Below, piece after piece: positions 17,994-27,607 of a stretch of DNA of 64,000 nt. The notes beneath the pieces were generated by a model, which was not told the DNA's origin, searched no databases, and saw nothing but the letters and a program-made list of their open reading frames with translations. Position 1 is the stretch's first letter. Each line of letters begins with the position of its first letter. The DNA is taken from positions 3,782,001-3,846,000 of the forward strand of contig NZ_CP133990.1 of assembly GCF_031582905.1 (NCBI RefSeq), read 5' to 3'. The DNA is from Pengzhenrongella sp031582905 (GTDB lineage Bacteria > Actinomycetota > Actinomycetes > Actinomycetales > Cellulomonadaceae). The position numbers and the translations under genes were made by a program.

Positions 17994-19670
17994 TCACCCC
18001 GGCCCGCCTCCCGGGTGCCCGTGATGCCGGCCGTCCTTCGACTCCACCACCTCGATCCCCCGGTCCTCCCCTGGGCCGTCCCCGAACCGGTCGTCCTCGA
18101 ACCGGTCGACGCCCACGTCGCCGACATCGCCCGCGTCACCCGAGTCGCCCACGTCGCCCACGTCGCCCACGAACGGTCCCGCGGCGAGCACCTCACCGTC
18201 CGCCCGACCGCCGAGCAGCACGCGGGTCATCGCGTTCCGGGTGTCGAGCAGCTCGGCGAGAGCGGTCTCGAGGTCGGCCGCGCTCACCACCGGCAGCGCG
18301 TCACCGGCGACGAGCGCGGCTCGACGCAGCAACTCCTTGAGGAACGACGCCGTGACGCCGCCCGTCCGGTCGACGGCCGCACCCAGCGCGTCGTCGTCCA
18401 CCTCGAGGCCACCTCGGTAGAGGTCGAGCAGCGCGCGACGTCCGTCCGCGTCCGGGAGCTCGAGCGCGATCGCCTGGTCGACCCGCCCCGGCCGGGCGGC
18501 GAGCGCCGGCTCGAGCAGGTCGGCGCGGTTGGTGGTGAGGACGAACACCACGTCGGCGTCCTCGGCCAGCCCGTCCATCTCGTTGAGCAGCTGGAACAGC
18601 AGCGGGTGCTGGCCGGGGTGCATGCCGCGGTCCTCCGCGATGAGGTCGACGTCCTCGACCACGAGCATCGACGGTTGCAGCGACCGGGCTATCGCGCACG
18701 CGTCCCCGATGAGGTGCAGGGCGTCGCCGGTGAGCTGGAGCACCGTCGTCCCGGTGAGCGTCGCGGTCAGGTAGCGCACCGTGTGCGTCTTGCCGACACC
18801 CGGCGGCCCGTACAGCAGCAGCCCGCGCTTGAGGTGCTGCCCGGCGGCCAGCAGCCGCTCCTTGTGCGCGGCGACCCCGGCGACCTGACGTTCGACGGCC
18901 GCCACCGTGGCCGCCGGCAGCACGAGCCGGGAGGCGTCCATCGTCGGGCGCGGATGGAACGTGAGGAGCGTCTGCCCGGGGTCGAACATGTCGCCACCAC
19001 CGAACGACAGCACCTGCCCGCGGAACACGTTGCGCTCGGTCGTCGCCGCCCGCACCGCGGCCGCGACGTCCCGGGCATGACCGGGGTCCGTGCTGACCAC
19101 CTGCAGCGTCACGTTCGCGAGGCCGCTCTCCGGCTCGGGGCCGCGGACGAGCAGGGCGGACCGCCGGACGCCGTCGTCGACGAGGTACAGCCCGCACCGG
19201 ACGCAGGCGGTCGTCCGTCCGTCGGGGCCGCTCGGCAGGTTGACCCGCGCCACGCTCCCCGGTCGCAGGCCCGCCGTCTGCCCGTGCGGACCGCTCTCGG
19301 CCAGCAGCTCGCCGAGACCGAACGGCCGATGCTGGAAGCCGACGACGCCCACGAGGCGGACCTCGGCACCCGACCCGGCGACCCAGGCGTCGATCCCGGC
19401 CTGCACGTTGACGTGTTGGTACCCGCGCCACGACTCCTCGACCACGTCGAGCTCGGCCCCGACCACCCCGAGGTGCGCACGCAGCACCGACCCGAGGGTC
19501 ACCGGCTCGCCGGCCCGTGCCACCCCGACCACGCCGCGCACCGCGCGCCGCACCAGGCGCGCGACGTCGGCGAGCTCGGGCCGTGACCCTCGGCGCCGCC
19601 GGGGTGGCTCCATGACGACGGTCAGGTGGCTGGCGAACGCCTCCTGCTCGCCGGCGCGTACGCGAACCAT
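17994..19670 (-). CDS. AAA-family ATPase with novel N-terminal region
   Basis: About 558 residues from the ATG at 19670. The C-terminal half is a classical AAA module: Walker A YGPPGVGKTHTVRY (about 286), Walker B MLVVEDVDLIAED, and sensor/second region of homology TTNRADLLEPALAARPGRVD with the arginine finger. The N-terminal 260 residues resemble nothing I can name; they include CVRCGLYLVDDGV. The C-terminus ends in an acidic GDVGDVGDSGDAGDVGDVG repeat. A remodelling or chaperone-type ATPase of the CDC48/FtsH-like class is plausible, but there is no protease motif and no recognised partner. It lies downstream of the GlgC-type gene in the same direction, 209 bases away. Confidence 0.78.
   Translation of the reverse strand: MVRVRAGEQEAFASHLTVVMEPPRRRRGSRPELADVARLVRRAVRGVVGVARAGEPVTLGSVLRAHLGVVGAELDVVEESWRGYQHVNVQAGIDAWVAGSGAEVRLVGVVGFQHRPFGLGELLAESGPHGQTAGLRPGSVARVNLPSGPDGRTTACVRCGLYLVDDGVRRSALLVRGPEPESGLANVTLQVVSTDPGHARDVAAAVRAATTERNVFRGQVLSFGGGDMFDPGQTLLTFHPRPTMDASRLVLPAATVAAVERQVAGVAAHKERLLAAGQHLKRGLLLYGPPGVGKTHTVRYLTATLTGTTVLQLTGDALHLIGDACAIARSLQPSMLVVEDVDLIAEDRGMHPGQHPLLFQLLNEMDGLAEDADVVFVLTTNRADLLEPALAARPGRVDQAIALELPDADGRRALLDLYRGGLEVDDDALGAAVDRTGGVTASFLKELLRRAALVAGDALPVVSAADLETALAELLDTRNAMTRVLLGGRADGEVLAAGPFVGDVGDVGDSGDAGDVGDVGVDRFEDDRFGDGPGEDRGIEVVESKDGRHHGHPGGGPG
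18110..18172 (-). repeat. 9-bp repeat encoding the acidic GDV tail of the AAA ATPase
   Basis: Repeated plus-strand units of the form gtcgcccac encode GDV, GDS and GDA tripeptides near the C-terminus. Confidence 0.85.
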
Positions 19671-19879
19671 CCCCGACCTGACATGCGTCCTCCGAGCGCC
19701 CGGTGCCGGCAGCCACGTCGCGGCCGGCCTGCGGTGACCGTAGCGGCCCCCACCGACATCGCTCACCGGCAGCACGGCGGCACCCGACGGGCGCCGCACC
19801 CACGGCGGGGCACCGGTGCTCGCCGGGCGCGTCCCGCCTCACCGGTCGCCTTCAGTCCCGTCAGTCGCCGTCGGTCCCG

Positions 19880-21169
19880 TCAGTCGCCGTCCTCCACCGG
19901 GAGGCGACCGCCGGGCGGGACGACGACGCCGTCGTCCACCACGGTCCCCAGCGCGACCAGCGCCACCCCGTCGTCACCGTCGTCACCGTCGTCACCGTCG
20001 GCACCGTCGGCACCGTCGGCACCGTCGGCACCGTCGGCACCGTCGGCACCGTCGGCACCGTCGGCACCGGCGTCGTCCGTGTCCTCGGCCGGCCCACCCA
20101 CGCGTGCACCACCGCGCACCTCGACCCGCTCGTCGAGCACCGCCCGCTCGACGACGGCACCCGACCGGACGACGACGCCGCGCAGCAGGACCGAGTCCCG
20201 CACCACCGCACCGGCCTCGACCCGTGCACCGGGTCCGACGACGCTGCGGTGCACCTCGCCCGCGACGCGAGCGCCGGGTGCGACGAGGCTCGCCGTCACC
20301 CGGGCGTCGTCGGCCACCCAGGCGGGGGCCGCCTGCTGCGGACGGGTCCGGATGCGCCACGCCGGGTCGTCGAGGTCGAACGGCGGCTGCGGACCGACGA
20401 AGTCCATGTGGGCGGCCCAGTAGGCCGGGACGGTGCCGACGTCACGCCAGTAGCCGTCGAACCGGTACTCGTGCGCACGGCCGCGGGCGACGAGGGCGGG
20501 GAGCAGGTGGTGGCCGAGGTCCTGCTCGTCGTCGGGGGCGTCGGCAGCCTCCTCGACCAGCTCGAGCAGCACGTCGGTGTCGAAGACGAAGACCTCGGTC
20601 GTGATGAGGTCCGACGCCGGCCGGTCCGGCTTGAGCGCGTACCCGGTGACCCGCCCGTCGGCGACCTCGACCACGCCGAACCGGGACGGGTCCTGGTGCG
20701 CGCGGGTCGTCACCACCGTGACCTCCGCGCCCTGCTCGCGGTGCGTGCGCACGACGTCGGCGTAGTCGAGCCGGTAGACGGCGTCCGCGCTGAGCACCAC
20801 GACCTCGGGCGGGCCGAACTCGCGGATGAGCGCCGCCTGCCGCCACAGCGCGTCGGTGGTGCCCTCGTGCCACCCGGCCCGGTCCGTCCCGCGATGCGGC
20901 TGCAGGACGAGCAGCCCGCCCTCGGTGCGGTCCAGGTCCCACGGCCGGCCGTTCGCGAGGTGGTCGTTGAGGGACGTCGGGTGGAACTGCTCGATCACCC
21001 ACACGTCCGGCAGCCCCGCGTTCGCGCAGCTGCTGAGCGGGAAGTCGACGAGGCGGTGGGTCCCGGCGAACGGCGTGGCGGGCTTGGCCCGGTCGTCCGT
21101 CAGCTGCTCGAGCCGCCCACCCGCACCACCGGCCAGCACGATCACCAGCGTCCTGCCCCGCACGTCCAC
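19880..21169 (-). CDS. GlgC-type glucose-1-phosphate adenylyltransferase homologue
   Basis: About 429 residues from the GTG at 21169, which has GGGAGG 6 bases upstream. The nucleotidyltransferase domain has the GlgC signature LAGGAGGRLEQLTDDRAKPA, then RLVDFPLSSCANAG, the GTTDALWRQ loop and YWRDVGTVPAYWAAHMDF. A left-handed beta-helix domain with hexapeptide-like turns follows (ARVTASLVAPGARVAGEV). The product would make ADP-glucose or a related NDP-sugar for glycogen-type synthesis. It is divergent enough that substrate and allosteric control are uncertain. A collagen-like (GAD)n/(GDD)n insert interrupts the beta-helix near the C-terminus. The frame is intact. Confidence 0.8.
   Translation of the reverse strand: MDVRGRTLVIVLAGGAGGRLEQLTDDRAKPATPFAGTHRLVDFPLSSCANAGLPDVWVIEQFHPTSLNDHLANGRPWDLDRTEGGLLVLQPHRGTDRAGWHEGTTDALWRQAALIREFGPPEVVVLSADAVYRLDYADVVRTHREQGAEVTVVTTRAHQDPSRFGVVEVADGRVTGYALKPDRPASDLITTEVFVFDTDVLLELVEEAADAPDDEQDLGHHLLPALVARGRAHEYRFDGYWRDVGTVPAYWAAHMDFVGPQPPFDLDDPAWRIRTRPQQAAPAWVADDARVTASLVAPGARVAGEVHRSVVGPGARVEAGAVVRDSVLLRGVVVRSGAVVERAVLDERVEVRGGARVGGPAEDTDDAGADGADGADGADGADGADGADGADGDDGDDGDDGVALVALGTVVDDGVVVPPGGRLPVEDGD
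19974..20070 (-). repeat. 9-bp tandem repeat inside the GlgC-type gene
   Basis: About eleven 9-base units (plus strand gtcggcacc or gtcgtcacc) encode consecutive GAD then GDD tripeptides in the beta-helix domain. Confidence 0.95.
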
Positions 21170-21240
21170 CGCTGCCTCCCCGCGAACGCGACGGGCCGCG
21201 CCGTCGTCCGAGGTCGATCGTGCGCCGACGCGGGGCCGGC

Positions 21241-21278
21241 CGCACGTCGGCCGCACGTCGGCCGCACGTCGGCCGCAC
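21241..21278 (+). repeat. 11-bp direct repeats in the glgC-metF divergent region
   Basis: Three full copies and a partial fourth of gcacgtcggcc, with a period of 11 bases (about one helical turn). They lie between the GlgC-type gene and the SAM riboswitch. Confidence 0.85.
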
Positions 21279-21362
21279 GACCGACACCGGCGCACGGCGG
21301 GGCACGTCAGTGGGCGCCCGGTCCGTTGCCCCCGCGGACGCGGCGCACCTATGCTGCCGCCA

Positions 21363-21451
21363 CCATCCGGAGCGGCCGAGAGACCCGGCTCGACGACGCC
21401 GCAGCAACCCCCTCGCACCTGAGGGTGCGGGTGCTTCCGCCGGGACCGATG
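21363..21451 (+). promoter_or_regulatory. SAM riboswitch (SAM-I/S-box class) upstream of metF
   Basis: The core reads gccgagagacccggctcgac, then gacgccgcagcaaccc, a variable hairpin (ctcgcacctgagggtgcg) and ggtgcttccgccgggacc. This matches the SAM-I layout of a GA-rich kink-turn region, a GCAACC strand and a GGUGCUaaUuCC strand. The closing stem pairs ccatccgg with ccgatgg. The 3' strand of the stem runs directly into ggagag, the ribosome-binding site of metF. SAM binding could therefore hide it and block translation. Confidence 0.8.
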
Positions 21452-21460
21452 GAGAGCCGA

Positions 21461-22499
21461 TGACAGATCCTGCGACCGCCGGCCGTCCCGGGCTGACGCA
21501 CGGCCCCGCGGCGATCGACCGCCCGACCGTGTCGTTCGAGCTGTTCCCGCCCCGCACCCCCGAGGCGACGCAGACGTTGTGGACGACCGTGCAGCACCTC
21601 GCGGCGGTGCGGCCCGACTTCATCTCGGTCACCTACGGCGCGTCCGGCTCCACGCGGGCCACGACCCGCGACCTCGTGCGTCGCCTGCTCGCCGAGACGT
21701 CGGTGCTCCCCATCGCCCACCTGACGTGCGTCGGGTCGACCCGCAGCGAGCTCGTGACGGTCATCGAGGAGTTCCTCGACGAGGGCGTCCGGACGTTCCT
21801 CGCGCTGCGCGGCGACCCACCCGTCGGTGCCACGGACTGGCGGCCCCACCCGGGCGGGCTGAGCCGGGCGAGCGAGCTCGTCGAGCTGCTCCGCGAGGTC
21901 GAGGCGGCCCGCTGCGGGTCCTCCCCGAGCCAGGCGCTGCGGGGCGCGGCGCACAAGATGAGCGTGGCCGTCGCCGCCTTCCCGACCGGCCACCCCGGGC
22001 CGGGCAGCCCCGCCGAGCGCCGCCGACGGGACCTGGACGCGCTGCTCGCCAAGCAGGAGGCCGGCGCCGACTTCGCGATCACCCAGGTGTTCTTCGACCC
22101 CGGCACCTACCTCGACCTGCTCGACGACGCCCGCGCCCTGGGCGTCACCATCCCGATCCTCGCCGGCGTCGTCCCCACGACGGACCCGGCACGGCTGCTG
22201 CGCGTCGAGGAGCTCACCGGCGTCCCCGTCCCGGCCGACCTCCTGGCGCGGCTCCTCGCCGCCGACGACGACGAGCGCGTCCGGGTCGGCACCCGCGCGG
22301 GCGTCGACCTCGCGAACGCGGTGCTCGATGCCGGGGCCCCGGGCCTGCACGTCTACACCTTCAACCGGCACCGGGACGCGCTCGCCCTGATCAAGGGGGC
22401 GGGTCTGTCCGACGCATCCCCGGAGGCGTCACCCATCGGAGCCGCACCGATCGACGACCGCCACCGGCCGCACGACCTCGAGCCCCAGGGGCATCATGA
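21461..22499 (+). CDS. metF: 5,10-methylenetetrahydrofolate reductase (one frameshift at the 3' end)
   Basis: TIM-barrel flavoenzyme that reduces methylene-THF to methyl-THF, the methyl donor for MetE. The protein begins MTDPATAGRPG. VSFELFPPRTPEA carries the conserved catalytic Glu, followed by ISVTYGASGSTRATT, LALRGDPP, and ADFAITQVFFDP in the folate/FAD-binding region. As sequenced, the frame has no stop and runs into metE. One extra base in gccccagggg (22483-22491) gives the end PPGAS and a TGA at 22497-22499, which forms an ATGA overlap with the metE start. That is the layout expected for a coupled metF-metE pair. SAM-riboswitch control is indicated just upstream. Confidence 0.92.
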
Positions 22500-24945
22500 C
22501 CAGCACACCCGACCGGCCCACCGACGTCAGGCCCCGCCCCACCGACGTCGAGCCCCGCCCCACCGCGCCACCCGCGTCCCCTCCGTTCCCCCCGGCGAGC
22601 GTGCTCGGGTACCCGCGGATCGGGCCGCGTCGCGAGCTCAAGCGCGCCCTCGAGGCCCTGTGGGCCGGCACCGCGACGGTCGACGACGTGGAGCAGGAGG
22701 GGCCGCGCTGCGCGCCCGGACCCGGCGCCGCCTGGCCGACCTCGGACTGCCCACCGACGCCCCCGCCATCCCGTCAGCGTTCTCGTACTACGACCACGTG
22801 CTCGACGTCGTCCTCATGCTCGGCGCGATCCCGGACCGCTTCGCCGCCGTCGCGCCCGCGCCCGGGGAGCCGGTCGGACTGGACACGCTGTCCGCGCTGG
22901 CCCGCGGTCTACCGGACGCGCCGCCGCTCGAGATGACCAAGTGGTTCGACACGAACTACCACTACCTCGTCCCCGAGATCGGGCCCGGCACCCCGCTCCG
23001 CCTGGCCGACGACCGTGCGGTGCGCGAGCTCACCGAGGCGCTGGTCGACGGCGTGCTGACCCGGCCGGTGCTCGTGGGCCCGGTGACCTTCCTCCTGCTC
23101 GCCAAGGCGACCGACGACGCCCCGGACGGCTTCACGCCGCTCGACCGGCTGGACGACGTCGTCGCGGTGTACGCCGACGCCCTGCGCGCCCTGGCCGCCG
23201 CGGGCGCCACCTGGGTGCAGCTCGACGAGCCCGCCCTCGTCGCCGACCTCACGGGCGTCGACCGTGCCCGCGTCCACGACGCGGTCCGGCGCGCCTACGG
23301 CACGCTCGCCGGCCCGACGCGCCCTGGCGCGACGAACACCGACGCGACGAACACCGGACGCCCCGCGATCCTCGTCGCCGCGCCCCTCGGCGACCTCGGC
23401 GACACGCTCCCGGTCCTGGCCGGCACCGGGGTCGACGGCATCGCCCTCGACCTCGTGCGGGGCTCCGTGCCGCCCGGCCCGGTCCCGGGCCTGGCCGGGC
23501 GGACCGTCGTCGGCGGGGTCGTCGACGGGCGCAACGTGTGGCGCGCCGACCTCGGCGCCGCTCTGGGCCGCCTGGACGCGCTGCGGACCGCGCTCGGTCC
23601 GGACGTCACGGTGACCGCCGGCACCTCCACCTCGCTGCTGCACGTGCCGCACGACGTCGACGACGAGCCGCACCTCGACCCGACGCTGCGGTCCTGGCTC
23701 GCTTTCGCCGACCAGAAGGTCCGTGAGGTCGTCACCCTCGCGACCGGCCTCACCGACGGCGCCGCCGCGGTGGACGACGCCGTCCGCGCGGCCGCGATGG
23801 CGCGGGGCACGAGGGCGACGGCCGACGGCGTCGTCCGCCCCGAGCTGCGGGACCGCCTCGCCGCGCTGGACGACTCCGCCCTGCAGCGCGCGGACGCGGG
23901 CGTCCGGCGTGCGGCCCAGCAGCAGCGGCTCGACTTCCCGCCGCTGCCCACGACGACGATCGGCTCGTTCCCGCAGACCGCGGAGATCCGGTCCGCGCGC
24001 GCCGCGCACGCGCGCGGTGCCCTCGCCGACACCGCGTACGACGACGCCATGCGTGCCGAGATCCGCCGCGTCGTGGCGCTGCAGGAGGACATCGGGCTGG
24101 ACGTGCTCGTGCACGGCGAGCCCGAGCGCAACGACATGGTCCAGTACTTCGCCGAGCACCTCACCGGGTTCGCGTCGACCGCGAACGCGTGGGTGCAGTC
24201 CTACGGCTCGCGGTGCGTGCGCCCGCCGATCCTGTGGGGCGACGTCACCCGTCCGGAGCCGATCACGGTCGGGTGGTCCACGTACACCGCGTCGCTCACC
24301 GACCGGCCGGTGAAGGGCATGCTGACCGGACCGGTGACGATCCTCGCGTGGTCGTTCGTGCGCGACGACCAGCCGCTCGCGGACACGGCGCGGCAGGTCG
24401 CGCTGTCGCTGCGCGAGGAGATCACCGACCTCGAGGCGGCCGGGATCGCCGTCGTGCAGGTGGACGAGCCGGCGCTGCGCGAGCTGCTGCCGCTGCGGGC
24501 CGTCGACCGCCCGGCGTACCTCGACTGGGCCGTCGCGGCGTTCCGGCTGGCGACATCGGGGGCCCGTGACGCGACCCAGGTGCACACGCACCTGTGCTAC
24601 TCGGAGTTCGGTGAGGTGATCGGCGCGATCGACGCCCTGGACGCGGACGTCACGAGCATCGAGGCGGCGCGGTCGCGCATGGAGGTCCTCGGGGACCTCG
24701 CGGCGGCGGGCTACGCCCGTGGCGTGGGCCCGGGCGTGTACGACATCCACTCCCCGCGCGTGCCGGACGAGGCCGAGATCGCCGCGCTCCTGCGCGCGGC
24801 GGTGCGGTCGGTCGACCCCGCGCTGCTGTGGGTCAACCCGGACTGCGGTCTCAAGACGCGCCGGTACCCCGAGGTGGAGCCGGCGCTGCGGCACATGGTG
24901 GCCGCCGCCCGTACGGTGCGGGCCGCGCTCGCCGCACAGGTCTGA
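22496..24945 (+). CDS. metE: Cobalamin-independent methionine synthase (one frameshift)
   Basis: Transfers the methyl group of methyl-tetrahydrofolate polyglutamate to homocysteine. The ATG at 22496 overlaps the metF end. SVLGYPRIGPRRELKRALEA is the conserved N-terminus. The frame breaks at 22699-22702 (four G), and one more G gives EGAALRARTRRRLADLG. Beyond it are PTTTIGSFPQT, HGEPERNDMVQYF, the zinc-ligand motif HTHLCYSEF and the C-terminal ligand motif NPDCGLKTRRY. At about 816 residues it is somewhat longer than usual because of an extended N-terminus. The break is almost certainly a sequencing error, since every catalytic motif is present. Confidence 0.94.
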
Positions 24946-25031
24946 CCTGTCGACATCGCGGCCTGCCCGGGTGGGCCCGGGTCACGTCCGCCTCCAGCCG
25001 GCGAGCGTGGCCCGCACCGTACAGGCCGGGG

Positions 25032-25059
25032 GACGGCCGCGGGTGGCCCCGCGGCCGTC
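25032..25059. terminator. Bidirectional hairpin between metE and hsp20
   Basis: A perfect 11-bp inverted repeat, gacggccgcgg (25032-25042) and ccgcggccgtc (25049-25059), with a 6-base loop between the converging genes. Confidence 0.75.
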
Positions 25060-25071
25060 ACCGGGTCGGCG

Positions 25072-25551
25072 TCAGCTGCTCTGCTCGGCCGGCGCGGGCG
25101 CGTCGATCTGCTGCTGCGCCTCGCCACCACCGATCGAGGACTGCTCCGCGCCGCCCAGGTGCTGCACCTGGACCCGGCGCGGCTTGGACTCCTCGGCCAC
25201 CGGGATCGTCAGCGTCAGCACGCCGTCGGCGTAGGTCGCGCCCATCCTGTCGAGCGCGAGGCCACGGCCCACCGTCAGCTGACGGGCGTAGGTGCCGCTC
25301 GGCCGCTCGTTCACGAGCCACTGCGCGTCCGCATCGGTCCGGGCGGTGCGCTCGGCGCGGATCGTCAGCGTGCGGTCCTCGATGTTCACGTCGATGGTGC
25401 CCGGGTCGGCGCCCGGCAGGTCCACGTTGAGGACGTAGTGGTCCCCGGAGCGGAACAGGTCCAGCGGCATGGTGCCGGCTGCGCGGGCGGACCCGAAGAC
25501 CTGGCCCATCAGGCGGTCCATCTCCTGGAACGGGTCGAATCGAGTAGCCAC
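25072..25551 (-). CDS. Hsp20/alpha-crystallin small heat-shock protein
   Basis: A 159-residue ATP-independent holdase chaperone. The GTG start (VATRFDPFQEMDRLM) is preceded by AGGAGG. The alpha-crystallin domain is visible as DHYVLNVDLPGADPGTIDVN, followed by LTIRAERT and the C-terminal strand DGVLTLTIPVAE. The tail is Gln/Ala-rich (EAQQQIDAPAPAEQ). A CIRCE element lies about 90-120 bases upstream on the same transcript, so HrcA control is expected. Confidence 0.94.
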   Translation of the reverse strand: MATRFDPFQEMDRLMGQVFGSARAAGTMPLDLFRSGDHYVLNVDLPGADPGTIDVNIEDRTLTIRAERTARTDADAQWLVNERPSGTYARQLTVGRGLALDRMGATYADGVLTLTIPVAEESKPRRVQVQHLGGAEQSSIGGGEAQQQIDAPAPAEQSS

Positions 25552-25642
25552 ACCCCTCACCTCCTCGTCACAAGAGGCCCCGGCCTCCGGGGCCCGGTGC
25601 TCCCGGTCCGGCGCCTCGCCGTCCCGGGTGGCTACGAGATTT

Positions 25643-25669
25643 TTAGCACTCGGCACCCGAGAGTGCCAA
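25643..25669 (-). promoter_or_regulatory. CIRCE operator (HrcA binding site) of hsp20
   Basis: TTAGCACTC (25643-25651), a 9-base spacer, and GAGTGCCAA (25661-25669). This matches the CIRCE consensus TTAGCACTC-N9-GAGTGCTAA with one mismatch. Confidence 0.92.
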
Positions 25670-25757
25670 CCGTGACGACGTTCGCCGTGAGCGATCAGCG
25701 GCGAGGATGGGTGGCGGGGATGGGTGGCGGGGATGGGCGGCGGAGATCAGCGGGGGA

Positions 25758-26260
25758 TCAGTACGGAGCGTCGGTCCGGGCGTCGGTCCTGGGGTCGGCC
25801 CTCGCGTCGGTCCTCGGGTCGACGACCCGGTCACGGAGCTGCTGGTCCAGGGCACGCACGATCGGCACGTCGGCGTCCAGCCACGGCACCGACAGCCAGG
25901 CACCGATGTCCAGCCAGCGCAGCTCGTCGTGCTCGACGAGGGGCTGGGGGTCGCCCGCGGCTACCTGAGCCGTCCACAGCCGCATGACGTACTTCTCCGA
26001 CAGGCGCCACCCCCGGGTGACGGTGCGACGACCTCGGCCCCGAGCCGGACCACGACGCCGAGCTCCTCGTGCAGCTCCCGGTGCAGCGCCACCACCGGGT
26101 CCTCGCCCGGCTCCACCTTCCCGCCGGGGAACTCCCATCGGCCGGCCAGGCTGACCGGCTGGGCGCGGCGCGCGCTGAGCAGCCGTCGGGGGGACGCGAG
26201 GTCGTCGAGGATCGCGCCGGCCACGACCAGGACGGGCGGCGCGCCGGTGGGGTGGGTCAT
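25758..26260 (-). CDS. Nudix hydrolase, MutT-like (one frameshift)
   Basis: About 167 residues. The Nudix box is complete: GGKVEPGEDPVVALHRELHE followed by ELG, preceded by GRWEFPG as in MutT-type 8-oxo-dGTP pyrophosphatases. It starts MTHPTGAPPVLVVAGAI. The frame breaks at 26010-26014 (five C on the plus strand). One more base joins SPGG to WRLSEKYVMRLWTAQVA and the domain's last helix, DELRWLDIGAWLSVPWLDAD. The C-terminal tail is a short repeat, DPRTDARADPRTDARTD. A role in nucleotide-pool cleaning is likely but the substrate is inferred. Transcribed toward hsp20. Confidence 0.87.
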
Positions 26261-26342
26261 GTCGCGCAGTCTTCCTCACCGGACGACCTGGTGACGTGAC
26301 GCCCGGATGACGGCCGCGTGACGCGCGACGACGCCGTGACCG

Positions 26343-27404
26343 CTAGGTGACGAGGACGAGTCCGCCGAGGCTCACGCCGAGTGCGGTGACGGTCGACACG
26401 GCCCCGAGCCCCAGGGCGCGACCCCGGTCCGCAGCAGGCGTCGCAGGTGCACCTGCGCGCCGAGCCCGACCATGGCCGCGGCGAGCAGCACGGTCGTGAG
26501 CACCGAGGTGTGCGTGAGGAGCCGTTCGGGGAGCAGGCCCGTGCTGCGCAGCGCGACGGCGACGAGGAACCCCACGACGAAGAGCGGGAGCAGCGGAGGC
26601 CGTCGGCGGCCGGGCACCGGCGCGGACGACCGCCGCACCGCCACGCTGACCCCCGCCACGAGGGGCGCGAGCAGGACCACCCGCGCGAGCTTGGCGACGA
26701 CGGCGGCCGCGAGCGCGACCCCGGAGACCGCACCGGCCGCGGCGACGACCTGCGCGACCTCGTGCACCGCGAGGCCGGCCCACAGCCCGGCCGTGCGGTC
26801 GGCCAGTCCGAGCACGCCGGCGAGCAGCGGGACCAGGAGGATCGTGCCGCTGCCGTAGAGCGTGACGAGGGCGACGGCGGTCGCGACGTCGTCGTCGTCG
26901 GCCTCGGCGACCGGTGCCATGGCGGCGACCGCAGCGGCCCCGCAGATCGAGAAGCCCGTCGCCACGAGCAGGCGCAGCGGGCGACCGACCCCCATCCTCC
27001 GGCCGACGAGCACGGTGACGGCGAACGTCGCGGCCACGGTGACGACCAGCACGGCGAGCTCGCCGAGCCCGAGCTCGAGCACGTCGCCCACCGCGAGCTG
27101 CAGGCCGAGCAGCACGACACCGGTGCGCAGCAGGGGCGCGAGGACCAGGCGAGCCCGGGTTCGATCCGGGCCGGGACGAGGTGCAGGTTGCGGGCGACCA
27201 GCCCGACGGCGATGGCGAGCAGCAGGGCGGACACGGCCGGGACCCGGGACGCGGCGAGGAGACAGCCGACCGCGACGACGAGGACGGCGATCACGCCCGG
27301 GGCGCGTCGGGCGACAGGGGCGAGGCGGGGGTCCGTGCGGGCGACCGCCCGGAACCGGGCGCCGCGTCGGCGGAGGCGGTGGGCACACCGCCAGCCTGCC
27401 GCAT
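26343..27404 (-). CDS. YeiH/UPF0324-family membrane protein, putative sulfate exporter (three frameshifts)
   Basis: About 354 residues with roughly ten transmembrane helices. Segments read in order are PGVIAVLVVAVGCLLAAS, LLLAIAVGLVARNL, LLRTGVVLLGLQLAVGDVLE, VATGFSICGAAAVAAMAPV and WAGLAVHEVAQVVAAAG. FSICGAAAVAA and the GLAVHEVAQV stretch are typical of the family. The coding sequence lies in several frames. Single added bases near 27357, 27153-27160 and 26422-26425, all in short G/C runs, make it continuous. The ATG at 27404 has GGGAG upstream. The family is annotated as sulfate or sulfonate exporters on thin evidence, so substrate is uncertain. Confidence 0.78.
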
Positions 27405-27607
27405 GGGCCGCTCCCGTCCCGCATCGACGGGCGCAGGGCGCCACCTGGCCGAGGTCGGCCCGGGCCCTGGTCGATGACCAGCACCGCTGGCCGGCACCGC
27501 TGACCAGCACCGATGGCCGGCACCGCGCCCGCGCCGGTCAGGACCGGGTCAGCACCCCGCAGGGCGCCGGGTCGGCGCGAGGCGCACCGCCCGGTGTGGA
27601 GCAGGGC

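Noticed and set aside
21461..24945. A natural MetF-MetE fusion protein
   Set aside because: The single open frame results from two separate frame losses. MetE has its own start (MTSTPDRP) at an ATGA overlap, and the residues at the apparent junction match neither family.
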